Origin: RCC1774 sp050330855
Lineage (GTDB): Bacteria; Cyanobacteriota; Cyanobacteriia; Thermosynechococcales; Thermosynechococcaceae
Assembly (NCBI GenBank): GCA_050330855.1
Contig: JBHJNL010000127.1
Coordinates: forward strand, 3,371-67,370
DNA length: 64,000 nucleotides
Direction: 5' to 3'
This document shows, one piece after another, positions 9,201-17,735 of the stretch. The notes beneath the pieces were generated by a model. That model saw nothing but the letters and a program-made list of their open reading frames with translations. It did no database searches and was not told the origin of the DNA. Each line of letters starts with the position of its first letter. The stretch's first letter is position 1. A program made the position numbers and the translations under genes.

Positions 9201-9648
9201 GACGCCATTCAACGATATTACAGCCAGTTCGAGTACAAACCTTCCAGGGGAGGTTACCCTTCAAACTTCAGAGGTTGACCCCAGCGATAATCTTATCAAT
9301 TTAACGGTTAGGCCACCGGAGGTAAAAGTCGTCAAAAGTTGCACACCTCAGCAGGGCCGCAGCGATTTTGTCGTGACCGGAAAAGGGGGAGTGCCGCCGA
9401 CCGCCCAAGAGTCGTTGAATCAAGATGCATTTCAGGTCGGTTTAGTGACCCTTGATGCACCTGCTGACCGCAAGACGAGTAACCCTGCGGCTCCGCGCCA
9501 GCAAACAGCATCAATATCATCTGGGCATTCAGTCCAGCAATTGAATGAGGCTCAAGGGTGGACCAAGAATGCTGAGGGCCGACTGGTCTTGATTGCGGCT
9601 GCATCCTCGGAGACAATTGCCTTGCCTCAGCCGGTTTGCCAGGGGTAG
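6250..9648 (+). CDS. Secreted filamentous-haemagglutinin-type (TpsA-like) adhesin
   Basis: A large exported protein of 1132 residues. It has a Sec signal peptide ending near ASA-Q (about residue 34), then the two-partner-secretion haemagglutinin domain with the signatures FHSFADFNV, SNPNGVTNILTRVTG and LFLINPNGITFGP. From about residue 330 to 830 there are repeated beta-helix units of the form LxSxNSxFSTSTxSQGDAGDLTFNI, followed by a C-terminal filamentous region. The family makes elongated beta-helix surface proteins exported by an outer-membrane TpsB pore. No TpsB gene is in the window. A GTG at 6226 in frame would add eight residues, but ATG at 6250 starts directly at the basic n-region of the signal peptide and is preferred. 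The CHAT gene follows closely, so the two may be co-transcribed. Confidence 0.85.
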   Translation: MKCDRTHPLLFTVSSLSVLSIGLCLSVAIKEASAQSQLTPDRTLGAESSRVEPQIQPTPTDLITGGARRGQNLFHSFADFNVAPGQSIFFSNPNGVTNILTRVTGNHASQIESTLGVQGDANLFLINPNGITFGPKASLDVGGSFVATTANAIQFNQESFFRATSPEQSVLLTIQPSAFFFNQSNSGQITNQSQAFFGGISAVSDGARSTTGLGVPEGKSLLLVGGNINLNRGGLNSINGRVDIASVQAGQTLKINATDGELSLGSLPSAQAGDINLQRASVTNAGSRDTTEGARKGLIRFQGKNLALTDSSIRNTISNIPDPVEGNSTGIVLIAENIVLQDTSFSVAPFASSGPSGNIFIEADQFTAHESSLSTGAADQGTDGNITIKVRKLLSLEDSRLNTESATNFVDPGQSGDIKINAGEFIARNADLSTSTAGLGNGGNILIDVKNKILLENSTISSESNPSPAGPFADTGDAGDIEINTDELLSLGTNFSTSTSTQGNAGDITFNIGDRILLSSTTIFSVSRSSAMGDAGNIEINAKQLAGKSNSELATSTFGEGDAGSITVDVADTISLDHSNVISETVDATGNALNGNGGNIKISAKKLISRNSNFSTSTLSQGDAGDLTFKIDDQLLLTNSTISSGGDFQVLDDGSIFSLSEGTGDTGSIEIDARQLVSHNSRFLNTALGSENSGELTFNIADQFSLVDSTISSQNFILVEEGDFLGLLIGEGDAGNITINAKQLDSRNSFLSSTTFSQGSAGDLSFNISHQFLLDNSLILSDTVFDAGRGGSINIQTQQLQATNESEISAATFGSGAGGNLNIFASEGIELRSGSQLSVASEASASGNAGNLNVETQALTIADGAQVTVSSPQAQAGTLTIKANSLELNQGTISAETGESGQEGANINLQTSQTLTLSNESLISADAFGEANGGNILIDSPILLALPPEGSNGSDIIANAVDGRGGVISVNTQGLFGIEPRASLTPFNDITASSSTNLPGEVTLQTSEVDPSDNLINLTVRPPEVKVVKSCTPQQGRSDFVVTGKGGVPPTAQESLNQDAFQVGLVTLDAPADRKTSNPAAPRQQTASISSGHSVQQLNEAQGWTKNAEGRLVLIAAASSETIALPQPVCQG

Positions 9649-9688
9649 ATTGCGAATATCATCTTGGACCTTCAACGAGAGAATAGTA

Positions 9689-12355
9689 GTGACAAGCCAT
9701 AATTTGGATCCATTTGTTTCCTCGGTATTGCTCACCTGCCGTCATCAGTTTCGCGCGGCTCACGTCTTTGTCTTGCTAAGTCCTCTGTGCTTGGGCTTGC
9801 TCTGGGCACCCGCAAAGGCTAGCACCCAGCCCGACCAATCGGCTGCATCACAGCAGTCTTCTCCTGCTGCCAGTGCAGAAAATCTTGTCCAGCAAGGCCA
9901 GGTGCTCTATGAGTCTGGGCAATTTATGCAGGCGGCTCAATTATTTCAACAAGCTGCCAGTGCCTCCAATCTCGCTGGCGATCCGTTGCGACGGGCAATG
10001 GCTCTGGGCAATCTTTCTCTGTCTTATCAGCGCCTGGGTCAATGGTTAGAGGCAGAACAAAGTATTACTGAGGGTTTGGCGCTCGTTGAAAAAGGTCAAG
10101 ATTCTCAAGATTCAAACATTCAAGTCTCAGCTCAACTATTAGATATTCAGGGACGTCTAGAGCTAGAGCGCGGACAGCCACAGGGGGCGCTTAAAAGCTG
10201 GCAACAGGCGGCTGCTACCTATACCCAGCTCGGTGAATCAGCCAAAGTTCTACAAAGCCAAATTAATCAAGCTCAGGCTCAGCAATCTTTAGGACAATAT
10301 CGTCAGGCTCGTTCTACTTTATTGGCTGCTAGAACGCAGTTGACGAGTGAACCCGATGGCGTATTGAAGGCGACGGGGTTGAGAAGTTTGGGGAATGTGT
10401 TTCGGGCGGTCGGCGATCTGCAGCTCTCTCAAGAGGTACTCGAAGAGAGTCTGACGATGGTGGCTCAAGACCCACAGGGTCAGGTCAACACACGATTGAG
10501 TTTGGGGCAAACGCTTCGTGAGCAAGGCGAGTCTGCACGGGCGTTAGCTCTCTATCAAGAGGCTGCAAACAGTACAGATTCTCTGGAGCTGCGGACGCGT
10601 GCCCAACTGCAAGAACTTTCGATTTATGTTGAGAGTCAAGAGTTTGGGGCGGCTGAGATGCTATGGCCGAAACTGGTTGCTCAGATTAAGCAGCTCCCTC
10701 CGAGTCGGACGGCGGTGTATGCCAGCATTTTTCTCAGTGAGACGCTTTCTGGATGGGGAGAAGGTTCTGATGCAGCGTTACGTAGACCCTCGCCCCCATC
10801 TCTAAGACGAGAGAATGCTCAACTCTTGGCCACGGCGATTGGACAGGCACAACGCCTAGGTGATCCTCGCGCCCAAAGTCTAGCTTTGGGAACGCTCGGC
10901 AAGATGTACGAACAGAGTCGGCAGTCTCAGGATGCTATGAATTTGACTGAGCAGGCACTGCTCTTGTCACAGTCGCTCGATATGGCGGATTTATCCTACC
11001 GATGGCAGTGGCAATTGGGTCGCCTGCAGAAGAGTCAGGGAGAAACAGCATCTGCGATCGCATCCTATTCAGACGCCGTCGTTAATCTCCAATCCCTGCG
11101 GCGGGATTTAGCCACGATGAATCCAGAGGTGCAGTTCTCTTTTCGCGAAGAAGTTGAACCAGTGTACCGTGACTTAGTGGATTTACTGCTGTTGGCCCCT
11201 TCGGGAACCCCGCCGGGTCAAGCTCAACTTCAGCAAGCAAGAGCCGTTTTAGAGTCTCTCAAAGTTGCCGAACTAGAAAACTATTTTCGATCCGCTTGCC
11301 TTGACTCCAAAGAAACGATTGACCAAATCGTCGATCAAAAAGACTCTAATGCAGCCGTCGTCTACCCCATTATTCTCAAAGATCGGTTGGCGCTCATTCT
11401 CAAAATTCCTCGGCAGGAGCAGCTAGAATTTTTTAGCACAGAGGTTCCCGAAGATCAGCTTGAAGCGACCATTGAGCAGCTTCAGACCTCGTTGCCGAAC
11501 ATTACCCGCATGATTCAAGTGAAGCAGTCCTCCAGCCAAATTTATGACTGGTTGATTCGCCCGATTGAGAAAACCTTAAAAGCCAGTGGTGTTGATACCC
11601 TAGCCTTTGCCCTCGATGGTTCGCTTCGGAATGTACCGATGGCGGTGCTTTATGACCAGCAACAGCAGCAGTATCTAGTAGAAAAGTATGCGATCTCCCT
11701 CACCCCCAGCTTACAGCTTGTCCCACCGAATCCATCGAAGCAAGCTCCACGCAATGTTTTAGCGGCGGGTATCAACGTACAGCGGACGGTCGATGGACGG
11801 AGTTTTGCTCCCCTCGTCAATGTTGGCAGTGAATTAGACCAAATCGGCATTGAGGTTCCCAGAAGTCAGGATCTGGTGAATCAAAAATTTACGATCAAAA
11901 ATCTGACCCAAACGCTGCGATCTAAGTCTTTCTCGATTGTTCACATTGCCACGCATGGCGAGTTTAGCTCTAGCTTAGACAACACCTATCTGCTTACCTG
12001 GGACCAGCTCCTCAAAGGCAACGGGCTGGCGAATCTACTCCAACAAAGTGATCTCGGAAACGCCAGCGAGATCGAACTTCTGGTCCTCAGTGCCTGTCAA
12101 ACGGCGGTGGGAGATGAGCGTGCGACCCTGGGTCTAGCGGGCATTGCAGTGCAGGCTGGGGCGCGCAGTACCCTAGCCACCCTTTGGTCCATTGATGATC
12201 AGTCCACAACCGATCTGATGAGTCAGTTTTATCAAGCACTAGAATCGGGTCAAACAAAAGCTGAAGCGCTAAGAACTGCACAGATAGCAGTTTTAGGTCA
12301 AGATCAACGCCCCTATTTTTGGGCACCCTACGTTTTGGTCGGCAACTGGCAATAA
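9689..12355 (+). CDS. Secreted TPR-CHAT domain caspase-like protein
   Basis: An 888-residue protein with a signal peptide (hydrophobic stretch VFVLLSPLCLGLLWAP, cleavage near AKAS), about eight to ten tetratricopeptide-like helical repeats over residues 50-450, and a C-terminal CHAT domain. The CHAT catalytic dyad is visible: His756 in HIATHGEF and Cys803 in LSACQTA, followed by GLAGIAVQAGA and ATLWSIDDQ. CHAT domains are caspase/separase-like proteases. Cyanobacteria often have exported TPR-CHAT proteins beside haemagglutinin genes. The frame is open from 9593, overlapping the adhesin gene, but GTG at 9689 avoids the overlap and starts just before the signal peptide. Its substrate is unknown. 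Confidence 0.85.
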   Translation: MTSHNLDPFVSSVLLTCRHQFRAAHVFVLLSPLCLGLLWAPAKASTQPDQSAASQQSSPAASAENLVQQGQVLYESGQFMQAAQLFQQAASASNLAGDPLRRAMALGNLSLSYQRLGQWLEAEQSITEGLALVEKGQDSQDSNIQVSAQLLDIQGRLELERGQPQGALKSWQQAAATYTQLGESAKVLQSQINQAQAQQSLGQYRQARSTLLAARTQLTSEPDGVLKATGLRSLGNVFRAVGDLQLSQEVLEESLTMVAQDPQGQVNTRLSLGQTLREQGESARALALYQEAANSTDSLELRTRAQLQELSIYVESQEFGAAEMLWPKLVAQIKQLPPSRTAVYASIFLSETLSGWGEGSDAALRRPSPPSLRRENAQLLATAIGQAQRLGDPRAQSLALGTLGKMYEQSRQSQDAMNLTEQALLLSQSLDMADLSYRWQWQLGRLQKSQGETASAIASYSDAVVNLQSLRRDLATMNPEVQFSFREEVEPVYRDLVDLLLLAPSGTPPGQAQLQQARAVLESLKVAELENYFRSACLDSKETIDQIVDQKDSNAAVVYPIILKDRLALILKIPRQEQLEFFSTEVPEDQLEATIEQLQTSLPNITRMIQVKQSSSQIYDWLIRPIEKTLKASGVDTLAFALDGSLRNVPMAVLYDQQQQQYLVEKYAISLTPSLQLVPPNPSKQAPRNVLAAGINVQRTVDGRSFAPLVNVGSELDQIGIEVPRSQDLVNQKFTIKNLTQTLRSKSFSIVHIATHGEFSSSLDNTYLLTWDQLLKGNGLANLLQQSDLGNASEIELLVLSACQTAVGDERATLGLAGIAVQAGARSTLATLWSIDDQSTTDLMSQFYQALESGQTKAEALRTAQIAVLGQDQRPYFWAPYVLVGNWQ

Positions 12356-12395
12356 GGCTGTTCCTATCATTGAGCAGCTCTACGATTGAGCAGCG

Positions 12396-13274
12396 CTATG
12401 GCTGAGGATATTGCCGCAGGATCGGTTCGTCAGCGATATCCCCTAACCCTTCCTCTCTGAGCAGTCTAGACCAGTTGCTACTCTGAGATTGGGCCGACGA
12501 TTGGGTTAAGAGGTCATACCAGAAGTTTTGTTGAGGCTCTGGCGTATCGGTCGTGGCTGCACTCGCAGATGGTGGCATGATCGCTGCCACCGAGGGTGCA
12601 GATTCTCGCTTGATCCAGGCATCCACATAAAAATATTCGGGTTGGGTTGCTGGGTCGCCACAATAGAGCTGAAAGTACCACTGGTATTCCTGATTAAGCT
12701 TGAGAGCGTATTGTGGTTTATTGGGTAAATTAATTCCAAGAGAGCCAGAATCAGAAGGCAGCGTCAAGGGTGTCCGGTAAACGTCTTCTCCAGCCTTGTT
12801 CTGTAACACGAACTCTCCTAATCTGGCCTTGTTGGTGCTAAAGGCAGGGATATAAACCCAAAACGTAGGGTAAGCTTTCTCCGTTGAAGCCATGTATGAA
12901 ATGGATCGCTGGCTTTGCCCTACAACATTTTCACTACCGGGGACCAGAGCCGTTAGAGGTTTAGAAACCGTTGGGCAATCGTTGCGACTAGCCCCGCCTC
13001 GCCGCCGCCCCACTGGGGCACCGCGATCTTTAAGCTTGGGGAGTGCGCCCGAAGAATTATTTTGGCTGGCTCCGCCGCGTTGTCGTCCGGTCGGGGCACC
13101 CCGATCCTTGAGTTTAGGGAGAGATTTGGAATCTTTAGTCTGTGTTTTGGATGTTGAAGAAGTCTGTGCCAGCGCTATATCAGGGATAGATCCCAATACG
13201 CAGGACAGTAGCACCCCTAAAGAGATTAGGGGAATGGGTGAAAGCTTGCTTCTCAAGGTAAACGTCTTTTCCAT
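12396..13274 (-). CDS. DUF928 domain protein
   Basis: A 292-residue exported protein with a signal peptide ending near ALA-Q. It carries a duplicated 34-residue unit (LPKLKDRGAP(T/V)GR(Q/R)RGGAS repeated), then a DUF928 domain beginning with CP and LTALVP and including AYPTFWVYIP and a LYCGDP cysteine motif. DUF928 proteins are almost exclusive to cyanobacteria and are often found beside CHASE2 kinases, CHAT-TPR and haemagglutinin genes; their function is unknown. The start overlaps the end of the CHASE2 kinase gene by 22 bases, so the two are translated from one transcript. It converges on the CHAT gene. Confidence 0.85.
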   Translation of the reverse strand: MEKTFTLRSKLSPIPLISLGVLLSCVLGSIPDIALAQTSSTSKTQTKDSKSLPKLKDRGAPTGRQRGGASQNNSSGALPKLKDRGAPVGRRRGGASRNDCPTVSKPLTALVPGSENVVGQSQRSISYMASTEKAYPTFWVYIPAFSTNKARLGEFVLQNKAGEDVYRTPLTLPSDSGSLGINLPNKPQYALKLNQEYQWYFQLYCGDPATQPEYFYVDAWIKRESAPSVAAIMPPSASAATTDTPEPQQNFWYDLLTQSSAQSQSSNWSRLLREEGLGDIADEPILRQYPQP

Positions 13275-15511
13275 AGGAGCAGCACAGCGAGTGGGGTTGA
13301 GAATAAAGCGATCGCAGCAGGAACTAGAGGGATCCAGCCTCCTAGGGCCAGTATACCAAAGCTAATTCCAAACAAAAGTCCGAAGGCAACTGCTTCTGAA
13401 ACAACGAGGTAGAGCGGATTGCGAACGGTCCAGGCTAGAATACCACCCAGCAACGACCAGCCCCCGATCCACAGTACCTCTATCGATAAAGGCCACCACC
13501 AAAGTTGAGGCCGTTCTTTGAGTACAATACTTAGCAGTTGACTGACCATCTGCGCCTGAATAAAGATACCGGGGGTCTGTTTTTGGCTCGGATCGGCGTT
13601 GCCACTATAGGATGTTTGCCAATTATCGGTGGTGCTCGGAGCGGTGACCCCAATCAGAACAATGCGATCCTTCAGTGATTTCAGCGATTCTGGCGTCAGT
13701 TTGTTCTCCAATAGGTCTCGCAGAGAGACTTGCTCGGCAATACTGTCAACAGTTCGTAGCGATCGATAGTTCAGCAATATTTGATGTCCTGAATCGTCAA
13801 TGCCTTGATATCCACCAGCGTGAGACGTTAAGGGTTTAAAGACGGCTTGTCCCAATGTCAGGTTCCCATCTGGGGTGGCTCCGGGCTGAATACCGTCTGC
13901 GGCTAGGTAGCGAGAGGCAAGCTGCAGACTAAACGCATAGTCTGCTGAACAGCTAGAAGTCACCGGAGGGGTTAGATAAATCAGTTGACGGCGCACGGTA
14001 TTGCCATCGTCACTAATAAAGTCACTGAAGCCCACTCGATTGGGGGGCAACTCGGCAGGGGGTGGGGTGGCGTCGGGTGCATCGTCTAGGGGCGAGGCCA
14101 CTTTACAGATGCCAAAGAAATGGGGATTGTTCTGGAGACGTGTCGCCAGTTCTGGCTCATCTGGCGTGACGGAAAAATCACGGTAGATATCTAAGCCAAT
14201 GGCCCTAGGTTGGTAGGGTTCCAGCTTCTCTAGCACCTGCTTTAAGGCTTGATCAGAGAGTGACCATCGCATCGACATGTTCTGCTGATTTTGGTAGAGA
14301 ATGTCAGCTTCATCAATGGTCACCAGCAAAAGTCGAGAGTCGGGGACTTCGCGTGGACGGAGCGTCATTAATTGATCAAAGGCCTGTAGTTCAAGGGGCT
14401 GCAAAAGACCTAAGTAACGCATGCCGCAAATTAGGGATGCGATCGCAACACTCACTCCCATCACTCCCATCAACGGCTTCACTTTTCGGCCCCTTTTAGG
14501 GTCGGCAGGTACAGGGCTACCTACTTCAGGAGCAGACTCAGCCCCGACAGAACTGACCTGTCTCAATGTGGTGTTTTCTGAAACCTCAGGGGGTAGAGCG
14601 CTACTCTGATCAGAGGGCGCATTCACGACCTCAGACATCCAAGCAAGGCGTAATGTGAGAACCTGAGCATTGTATAAACGCTCTTCAGGGACCGGCGCAA
14701 TGAGTTCATCAATGAGATGGGCAAAGTGGTCTGAGATCTGCGGTGCCGCCTCTCGCCATTCCAGACGACGTTCTTTATCCTTCGGAAATTCATCCGGGTT
14801 AATCCCTGTCAACAGATGCAGGAAGGTGCGGCCCAGCGCGAAAAAATCAGAGGAGTAATTAGCCTGCCCTTCAATTTGTTCGGGGGCCGTATACCCAGGG
14901 GTATAAATACGCGTAATATCTTCATTCTCTAGTTTTTTTAGGTAGGTTGTGGTTACCTTGCGAGCCGCCCCAAAGTCAATCAGTGAGAGACCTCCATCGG
15001 GACTCACCATAATATTAGAGGGCTTGATGTCACGGTGAATCAAGTGCTGCTGATGAATGCCCTCTAAAATCGGGACCAATAGCTGCAACCATTCAATAGC
15101 CTGTGATTCTGATAGCCCCTCGTTCTCGGCCATCCACTGCTGTAGATTTTGACCCGGAATTTTTTCAAGGACGAGACAAAGCAGATCCTTGGGACCCTGT
15201 TCTGGGGTGAAGTGAAAATAGTTGTCTACCCGCGAGACGGATAAGTGCTTCAACTCCTTTAGGATTTGAGCCTCTTGCTCAAACAGCGTTGCCAGCCGAC
15301 GACGTTGGTTGATCAGGACTTTGATCACCTTTGGCACGCCCAGGTTATCAACCTCAAATACCTCAGTAGAATGCTGCGTCTCTAATGTTCGCAGCGGACG
15401 GATGATGCGGTAGCGCTCGTTAATGACCAAGCTAGTACCACAAGTTTGGCAATAGTTATCCTGCTCTGCGTTTTGGCGTTGGGAACAATCTGGATTGATA
15501 CAAAAGCTCAT
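13253..15511 (-). CDS. Ser/Thr protein kinase with CHASE2 sensor domain
   Basis: A 752-residue receptor kinase. In order: an N-terminal zinc ribbon (two CxxxxC / CxxC pairs, residues 4-24), a Ser/Thr kinase domain of about residues 30-290 with HRDIKPSN and DFGAAR intact, a linker, one transmembrane segment near residue 350, an extracytoplasmic CHASE2 domain (about 370-650, with GLDIYRDF and ILIGVTAPST-type strands), and three closing transmembrane helices. The glycine-rich loop is poor and Lys in VIKVLI is the likely ATP-contact Lys. CHASE2 senses unknown external signals. It is co-transcribed with the DUF928 gene. Confidence 0.9.
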   Translation of the reverse strand: MSFCINPDCSQRQNAEQDNYCQTCGTSLVINERYRIIRPLRTLETQHSTEVFEVDNLGVPKVIKVLINQRRRLATLFEQEAQILKELKHLSVSRVDNYFHFTPEQGPKDLLCLVLEKIPGQNLQQWMAENEGLSESQAIEWLQLLVPILEGIHQQHLIHRDIKPSNIMVSPDGGLSLIDFGAARKVTTTYLKKLENEDITRIYTPGYTAPEQIEGQANYSSDFFALGRTFLHLLTGINPDEFPKDKERRLEWREAAPQISDHFAHLIDELIAPVPEERLYNAQVLTLRLAWMSEVVNAPSDQSSALPPEVSENTTLRQVSSVGAESAPEVGSPVPADPKRGRKVKPLMGVMGVSVAIASLICGMRYLGLLQPLELQAFDQLMTLRPREVPDSRLLLVTIDEADILYQNQQNMSMRWSLSDQALKQVLEKLEPYQPRAIGLDIYRDFSVTPDEPELATRLQNNPHFFGICKVASPLDDAPDATPPPAELPPNRVGFSDFISDDGNTVRRQLIYLTPPVTSSCSADYAFSLQLASRYLAADGIQPGATPDGNLTLGQAVFKPLTSHAGGYQGIDDSGHQILLNYRSLRTVDSIAEQVSLRDLLENKLTPESLKSLKDRIVLIGVTAPSTTDNWQTSYSGNADPSQKQTPGIFIQAQMVSQLLSIVLKERPQLWWWPLSIEVLWIGGWSLLGGILAWTVRNPLYLVVSEAVAFGLLFGISFGILALGGWIPLVPAAIALFSTPLAVLLLWKRRLP

Positions 15512-15585
15512 CTGTTCTTCTCAGCAGGATGGTGCAATTGTCGCATCAACGTCGCTTATCTGAATAGCTGGCTCTGCAGACTGCT

Positions 15586-17259
15586 CTAAACCAGCCGACG
15601 CAGATGAGTCTGCGCCTCGAAGGTGAGGGTGGCACCCAGCAGAATCTGAAGATTATTCCTGGCATACCCCACCGCCAAAGAGGGCTTGTCCTCTAAGAAC
15701 GCGAGGATGGTCACAATTTGAGTCTCCATCACCGATTCATCTCGAAATAAACGATAGAGCTTATCCTGAATGGGCTGCTGTATGAGTCGCTGCTGTTGTT
15801 CAGCCTGGATCGGTTCATCTTCAAAACCAATCACGTGACTTCTCAACAGATCTAAGGTTTCAATCTTCAACGTTTGACTCACCGACTCGATTTCAGCGTA
15901 AATCTGCTCGGTCAAGCGTCCGAGGACGTAGTGACTCACCACGGGTTGCTCAATGGAAAAAAGAATTTCTCCGGCATCTGTACTGCGATCGATTAACTCT
16001 CGCCTCAGCAAGGAACCCAGCGCCTCGAATAACTGTCCTGTTGAAATCGGAGAGAGCAGGTCGGCCTGCAGTTTTTCTAAGGAGATCGGCTGACATTCGA
16101 TGGCTAGCCAGTACAGTAGCTCCTGCTCTAGCGCTGCTAAACGCTCAAACTGCTCATCAAGAATATCGTTGAGGTCACCAAATACAATGGTTTGCTGCCC
16201 CAAAAAGGCCGAGACATCACCGCCAAAGAGGTTTTTGATCATGGTGGCCACAATTTTGAGCGCCAAAGGATTGCCCCGATACAGACGAATCAGGTCATCC
16301 CATTTCTCAGAGTGCAGCAGATTCCGCTCCTTGAGAAGCTCTTGGGCATCGGATTTTAGCCCCTTTAGCCGCAGCGATCGCACCGGCAACGTATCTCCCT
16401 CCCAACGATCAAATTCGCTGGGCTTTTCTTGGGTCACAAACAGAACGGCACTCCGATGCCGCACCTGCCCAATCCGCTGGAGCAGTTGACCATAGTCTTC
16501 ATATCCATCGCGGTACTGTCCGGCTAAATGCCCCTCTAGCAAAATCGCGCTGCCGGCATCGAGAATGATTAAGCAGCGCTGCTGGCGCAAAGCCGCCATC
16601 AGACGAGAGATCTGACTATCCATGCCTTGCCCCGGCACTACGGGCTTTTGGGTGATGGACTCCAGTAGATCATCAACTAAAGCGCTCATAGAAGGTGCCT
16701 GATGCAAACTACGCCAAATGACAACATCAAACTGATCCTGCAGCAGATGTCCGCACCGCACCGCTAGAGCCGTCTTCCCGATACCGGCCCCCCCCGTTAA
16801 AGCAACGAGGCGACATTGATCCGCCACCAGCCACTGCTTGAGCGTGGCTAATTCTTCTACCCGACCGTGGAACACAGAAATTTCCGGCGCGTTTCCCCAC
16901 AGTGCTTGCGTGTGATCTCGGGGTTCAAAACGAGTATCAAGAGCCTGACAATCGTCCACCGGAACCGGAGCCACTGCAACCGTCGGCTCCTCCGTTCCGG
17001 CATAATGCCGCTCTAGCAAAACTCTTACATTCGTCTTACTGATCTTTTGGCTATAAACCTGAGACAACAACTTCCACAACCTGGGGCCAGTGACCTGCTT
17101 GATATAGGCCAGACTGTACTCACACTCTTCAGCCATTTGCTCATAGGTCTTGGCTTGCCAAGCCCCCTGCAGAACTAAACGTTCAACGGGCTTAAGAGAA
17201 CGTCCCACGTGGGCTAGGACGGATTGATTAACGTTGCTCGTAACGGCCTCAAAATTCAT
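15586..17259 (-). CDS. NB-ARC STAND ATPase with N-terminal HTH, lacking WD40 repeats
   Basis: A 557-residue STAND-class NTPase. The first about 100 residues form a helix-turn-helix-like domain (YEQMAEECEYSLAYIKQV) of the kind at the N-termini of cyanobacterial NB-ARC/WD40 proteins. The NB-ARC domain follows with Walker A GGAGIGKT, Walker B CLIILDAG and a GNPLALKIVA motif, then a winged-helix-like region. Relatives usually continue into WD40 repeats; here the protein stops after the helical region, so it is a short form or has lost the sensor. It is transcribed away from the histidine-kinase operon across a 476-base shared intergenic region. The role (signal-gated assembly) is inferred from the family. 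Confidence 0.8.
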   Translation of the reverse strand: MNFEAVTSNVNQSVLAHVGRSLKPVERLVLQGAWQAKTYEQMAEECEYSLAYIKQVTGPRLWKLLSQVYSQKISKTNVRVLLERHYAGTEEPTVAVAPVPVDDCQALDTRFEPRDHTQALWGNAPEISVFHGRVEELATLKQWLVADQCRLVALTGGAGIGKTALAVRCGHLLQDQFDVVIWRSLHQAPSMSALVDDLLESITQKPVVPGQGMDSQISRLMAALRQQRCLIILDAGSAILLEGHLAGQYRDGYEDYGQLLQRIGQVRHRSAVLFVTQEKPSEFDRWEGDTLPVRSLRLKGLKSDAQELLKERNLLHSEKWDDLIRLYRGNPLALKIVATMIKNLFGGDVSAFLGQQTIVFGDLNDILDEQFERLAALEQELLYWLAIECQPISLEKLQADLLSPISTGQLFEALGSLLRRELIDRSTDAGEILFSIEQPVVSHYVLGRLTEQIYAEIESVSQTLKIETLDLLRSHVIGFEDEPIQAEQQQRLIQQPIQDKLYRLFRDESVMETQIVTILAFLEDKPSLAVGYARNNLQILLGATLTFEAQTHLRRLV

Positions 17260-17735
17260 GTTCTACTCTGGCCTCACCCCTAAAGTTCGTTCTTCTATAT
17301 ACGCCTGATGTTAACAATAGTATGTTAATCTGCTTGACATGTCAATAGTTCATATTGTATTAACTTAGTTATGCTTTACTGGGCTAGGGCGACAACTTGC
17401 TCACGCCATACTTGGCAGAGGTTCACCCCATAAACTAGTGCTCAGTAAAGAGGTCAAGATCATCGAGTCCAGTACTGGATCCGTTGAAAACGAGAGAAGA
17501 CAAGGGATTGAAGTTAATATGCAAAAGACTATTTTGAAGCTCGGAAACCGAAGTCGAGCGATATTAATCTTTGTTGTTTAATCGAAAGCTGCATAAGTTA
17601 ATATTTTGAGTTAATATCTCTGCAGGCCATTTACCATCGCAGCTAACTGAAAGGTAAACATTAGACGAAGCCAGGGCCAGTCATCCACGCTTTGGCCCCA
17701 TGAGATCCCTAATCTGCAACCCGGAGGAAAGAACG
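17260..17735. promoter_or_regulatory. Divergent intergenic region with repeated GTTAATAT motifs
   Basis: No gene is visible. The octamer GTTAATAT occurs three times (17513, 17598, 17610) and in reverse as ATATTAAT (17561). Shorter copies are GTTAAT at 17324, GTTAAC at 17310 and ATTAAC at 17359. The copies at 17598 and 17610 are spaced 12 bases, close to one helical turn. A TTGACA that could be a -35 box lies at 17334. This is a good candidate operator array for the NarL-type regulator encoded downstream. Confidence 0.45.

Noticed and set aside
12892..13365. A 157-residue plus-strand frame opposite the DUF928 gene
   Set aside because: It is the antisense of a well-supported signal-peptide-bearing DUF928 protein and its Arg/Pro content is the mirror of that gene's repeats.
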